Source: Selenomonadaceae bacterium
Lineage (GTDB): Bacteria; Bacillota; Negativicutes; Selenomonadales; Selenomonadaceae
Direction: 5' to 3'
NCBI GenBank assembly: GCA_024698045.1
Contig: JAILRS010000037.1
Coordinates: 1-64,000, forward strand
Length of the DNA stretch: 64,000 bases
Made by a program: the position numbers and the translations under genes. Positions within the stretch are counted from its first letter, which is position 1, and each line of letters begins with the position of its first letter. Below are positions 62,514 to 64,000 of this stretch, piece after piece. Under the pieces are notes generated by a model. The model did not search any database. It had not been told where the DNA came from and saw only the letters and a list, made by a program, of their open reading frames with translations.

Positions 62514-63560
62514 ATGCAAAACGGAATATCTGTTTATGTCGGGCTTGAATATGACAAGGCGAAAAATCTTTCGCTGATAGAGACGGCGGCAAACATGGGT
62601 TTTAGATACATGTTTACGTCGGTGCAAATACCCGAGAGTGTCAATGCCGACAATTTTTTTGAAGATTTTACGGATATAGTGACTACGGCAGTGACGAACG
62701 GTCTTGAAATTATTGTGGATGTCAACGCCGAAAATTTTGCGCAGTATGACGTAGAGGGAATAACGTTGCGGCTTGACGACGGCTTTGATTTGGAGCGGAC
62801 GGCATTGTTAACGCACAGCAGAAAAATTCAACTCAATGCCTCCACGGTCACGCGCGATTTTCTTTTACAGTTACGTCGTTCGGGTGCCGATTTCGAGAGA
62901 ATTACCGCTCTGCACAATTTTTATCCGCATCCCAATACCGGACTTGATACTTACTATTTCGATAATCAAAACAGAATTTTGCATGACTTCGGGATAAAGG
63001 TCGGGGCATTCGTACCCAGCAAAGACGGTCAGCGTCGTTTACCTTTGTGCGAAGGTTTGCCGACTTTGGAGGATTGCAGAAATTTTTCTACCGATTTATC
63101 CGCACGGTTTTTAATTGCTCTCGATGTTGACTTCGTAATAATCGGCGACGGTGCGCCTACCCAGGAAGAATTACAGGCGGTTGCATCCCTTGACGGCGAA
63201 GAAGTTATCTTCAGAACAAAACTTTTGACCAACGATATGACAACCGCCAGGATTTTGACACGACAATTTACGCGCCGCGCAGATGTTTCCAAATCCGTAA
63301 TTCGCGCCGTCGAAGGTCGTCAATATCTCGAGGAATTGGGCGGAAAAATTTCACCGAAGGCAAATAATCGTATGCGCAGTTTCGGTGATGTTACCATTGA
63401 CAACGAAAACTTCGGGCGGTATGCCGGCGAAGTTCAAATATTACAGGATGAATTGCCTGCCGACGGGCGCGTCAATACCGTGGCGCACATCCTCGATGAA
63501 GAAGTTTTTTTGCTGGGATACCTCAAGCCCCGCCGAAAATTTTCGTTTAAGTTCATTTGA
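62514..63560 (+). CDS. mupG: 6-phospho-N-acetylmuramidase MupG (DUF871)
   Basis: 348-residue DUF871/GH170 protein with an N-terminal TIM barrel (ISVYVGLEY, YMFTSVQIPES, LEIIVDVNAENF, LHNFYPHPNTGLD) and a C-terminal cyclophilin-like domain (VTIDNENFGRYAGEVQIL). Characterised members hydrolyse MurNAc 6-phosphate-GlcNAc produced by PTS import of cell-wall disaccharide. The product MurNAc 6-phosphate is the MurQ substrate, so the two adjacent genes form a recycling pathway. No MurP transporter or MurR regulator is in view. AAAGGAG precedes the ATG. Confidence 0.92.
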   Translation: MQNGISVYVGLEYDKAKNLSLIETAANMGFRYMFTSVQIPESVNADNFFEDFTDIVTTAVTNGLEIIVDVNAENFAQYDVEGITLRLDDGFDLERTALLTHSRKIQLNASTVTRDFLLQLRRSGADFERITALHNFYPHPNTGLDTYYFDNQNRILHDFGIKVGAFVPSKDGQRRLPLCEGLPTLEDCRNFSTDLSARFLIALDVDFVIIGDGAPTQEELQAVASLDGEEVIFRTKLLTNDMTTARILTRQFTRRADVSKSVIRAVEGRQYLEELGGKISPKANNRMRSFGDVTIDNENFGRYAGEVQILQDELPADGRVNTVAHILDEEVFLLGYLKPRRKFSFKFI

Positions 63561-63575
63561 TTTTCGGGGAGGTCG

Positions 63576-64000
63576 ATGCGCTTGAAATTTAAAGTTGCAC
63601 TATCCGCCTTCATAATTTCGTTATTGTTCGGCGGTACCGCGTTCGCCTCGCCCACTCTGTCGATGGATTCCAAGGGCAACGAAGTATTAACCTTACAGAA
63701 AAAATTGTACTTGATTGGCTACGAGATAACGGAATTCGACGGAGTATACGGAGAGGAAACAGAACGGGCAGTCTCTAAATTTCAAAAGGATCACAAGATA
63801 ACCGTAACGGGAATCGTCACAAATGTAACGTGGCGAGCCTTAAGAAAGGAGAAGGATAAAAAAGGTCGCGTCTTACCGAAAATAACAGTTACTCCTACCG
63901 CGCGAAAGAAAACCGCAAATGAATCATTCGGAAATTCTTACATAACGGGTGTTCAGGCAAATGCAATCATATCAACGGCGAGAAACTTTATGGGCGTACC
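63576..64000 (+). CDS. Exported peptidoglycan-binding protein, probable NlpC/P60 (3' end outside window)
   Basis: At least 141 residues. Signal peptide (KFKVALSAFIISLLFGGTAFA, cleavage near residue 24), then a PG_binding_1 domain (NEVLTLQKKLYLIGYEI and FDGVYGEETERAVSKFQKDH), a Lys/Thr-rich linker, and at the window edge NAIISTARNFMGVP, which matches the start of an NlpC/P60 domain. It has the same layout as the gene at 30881. ATG 63576 or TTG 63582 follows GGGGAGG. It lies 15 bp after mupG, so it probably belongs to the same recycling operon. Confidence 0.82.
   Translation, partial: MRLKFKVALSAFIISLLFGGTAFASPTLSMDSKGNEVLTLQKKLYLIGYEITEFDGVYGEETERAVSKFQKDHKITVTGIVTNVTWRALRKEKDKKGRVLPKITVTPTARKKTANESFGNSYITGVQANAIISTARNFMGV

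Noticed and set aside
1..64000. CRISPR array, complete insertion sequence or prophage
   Set aside because: No regularly spaced repeats with unique spacers, no transposase and no phage structural genes were found; the YopX-family gene stands alone.

Overview
The window looks like a chromosomal segment of an anaerobic diderm Firmicute, most likely a member of the Negativicutes (Selenomonadales). This is inferred from gene content, not from a marker-gene comparison. Outer-envelope functions (a TonB protein, a secretin with its inner-membrane partner, a calcium-binding repeat protein) sit among Firmicute-type genes (RqcH, a KapD-like exonuclease, MupG/MurQ recycling, minimal SufCB, futalosine-pathway MqnA). 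The RNase P RNA is of the A type. Many genes start with TTG or GTG behind a strong GGAGG-type ribosome-binding site.

Layout. 1-3.8 kb: the 3' part of a very large RTX-like repeat protein. 4-10.8 kb: sugar-phosphate transferase, exonuclease, prephenate dehydratase, GMP synthase, MqnA and an overlapping membrane protein. 10.9-17.2 kb: mostly minus-strand genes (YjiH, RqcH, a divergent FtsZ-family GTPase, nicotinamidase, CrcB) with a small metal-binding-like protein and an MBL hydrolase in tail-to-tail overlap. 17.4-21.7 kb: two paralogous chemoreceptors and a TonB protein coupled to the second. 21.7-25 kb: accessory genes (unknown protein, YopX family, exported unknown, DUF2156). 25-28.8 kb: a minus-strand zinc uptake operon, znuA-znuC-znuB plus two paralogous Cys-containing exported proteins, with a Cys-rich mini membrane protein upstream.

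28.9-32.4 kb: eukaryotic-type hexokinase, rnpB, an NlpC/P60 hydrolase, a palindrome-rich gene-free stretch and two tRNA-Val genes. 32.4-37.1 kb: topB with repeat expansions, then a two-gene secretin unit. 37.3-42.1 kb: Tat-exported carboxylesterase, LysR regulator divergent from a YeiH transporter, class I aminotransferase. 42.4-51.1 kb: sufB-sufC, aspS, and a single-chain restriction-modification enzyme of about 1550 residues. 51.3-56.4 kb: sugar genes (phosphohexomutase, pfkA, GH32 sucrase), an AtpZ-like protein and a lipoprotein. 56.5-59.8 kb: mfd, whose 3' end is duplicated next door. 59.8-64 kb: a candidate small RNA, flavin reductase, polysaccharide deacetylase, murQ, mupG and the start of a second peptidoglycan-binding/NlpC-P60 gene.

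The genes are largely housekeeping with a cell-envelope and sugar-recycling emphasis. The less explained material is: the zinc operon's accessory proteins; a divergent FtsZ away from any division cluster; a three-copy short palindromic element; the repeat-rich gap at 31.6-32.1 kb; the duplicated mfd tail; and an orphan promoter-terminator pair at 59.9-60.1 kb. No phage, complete insertion sequence or CRISPR array was seen.
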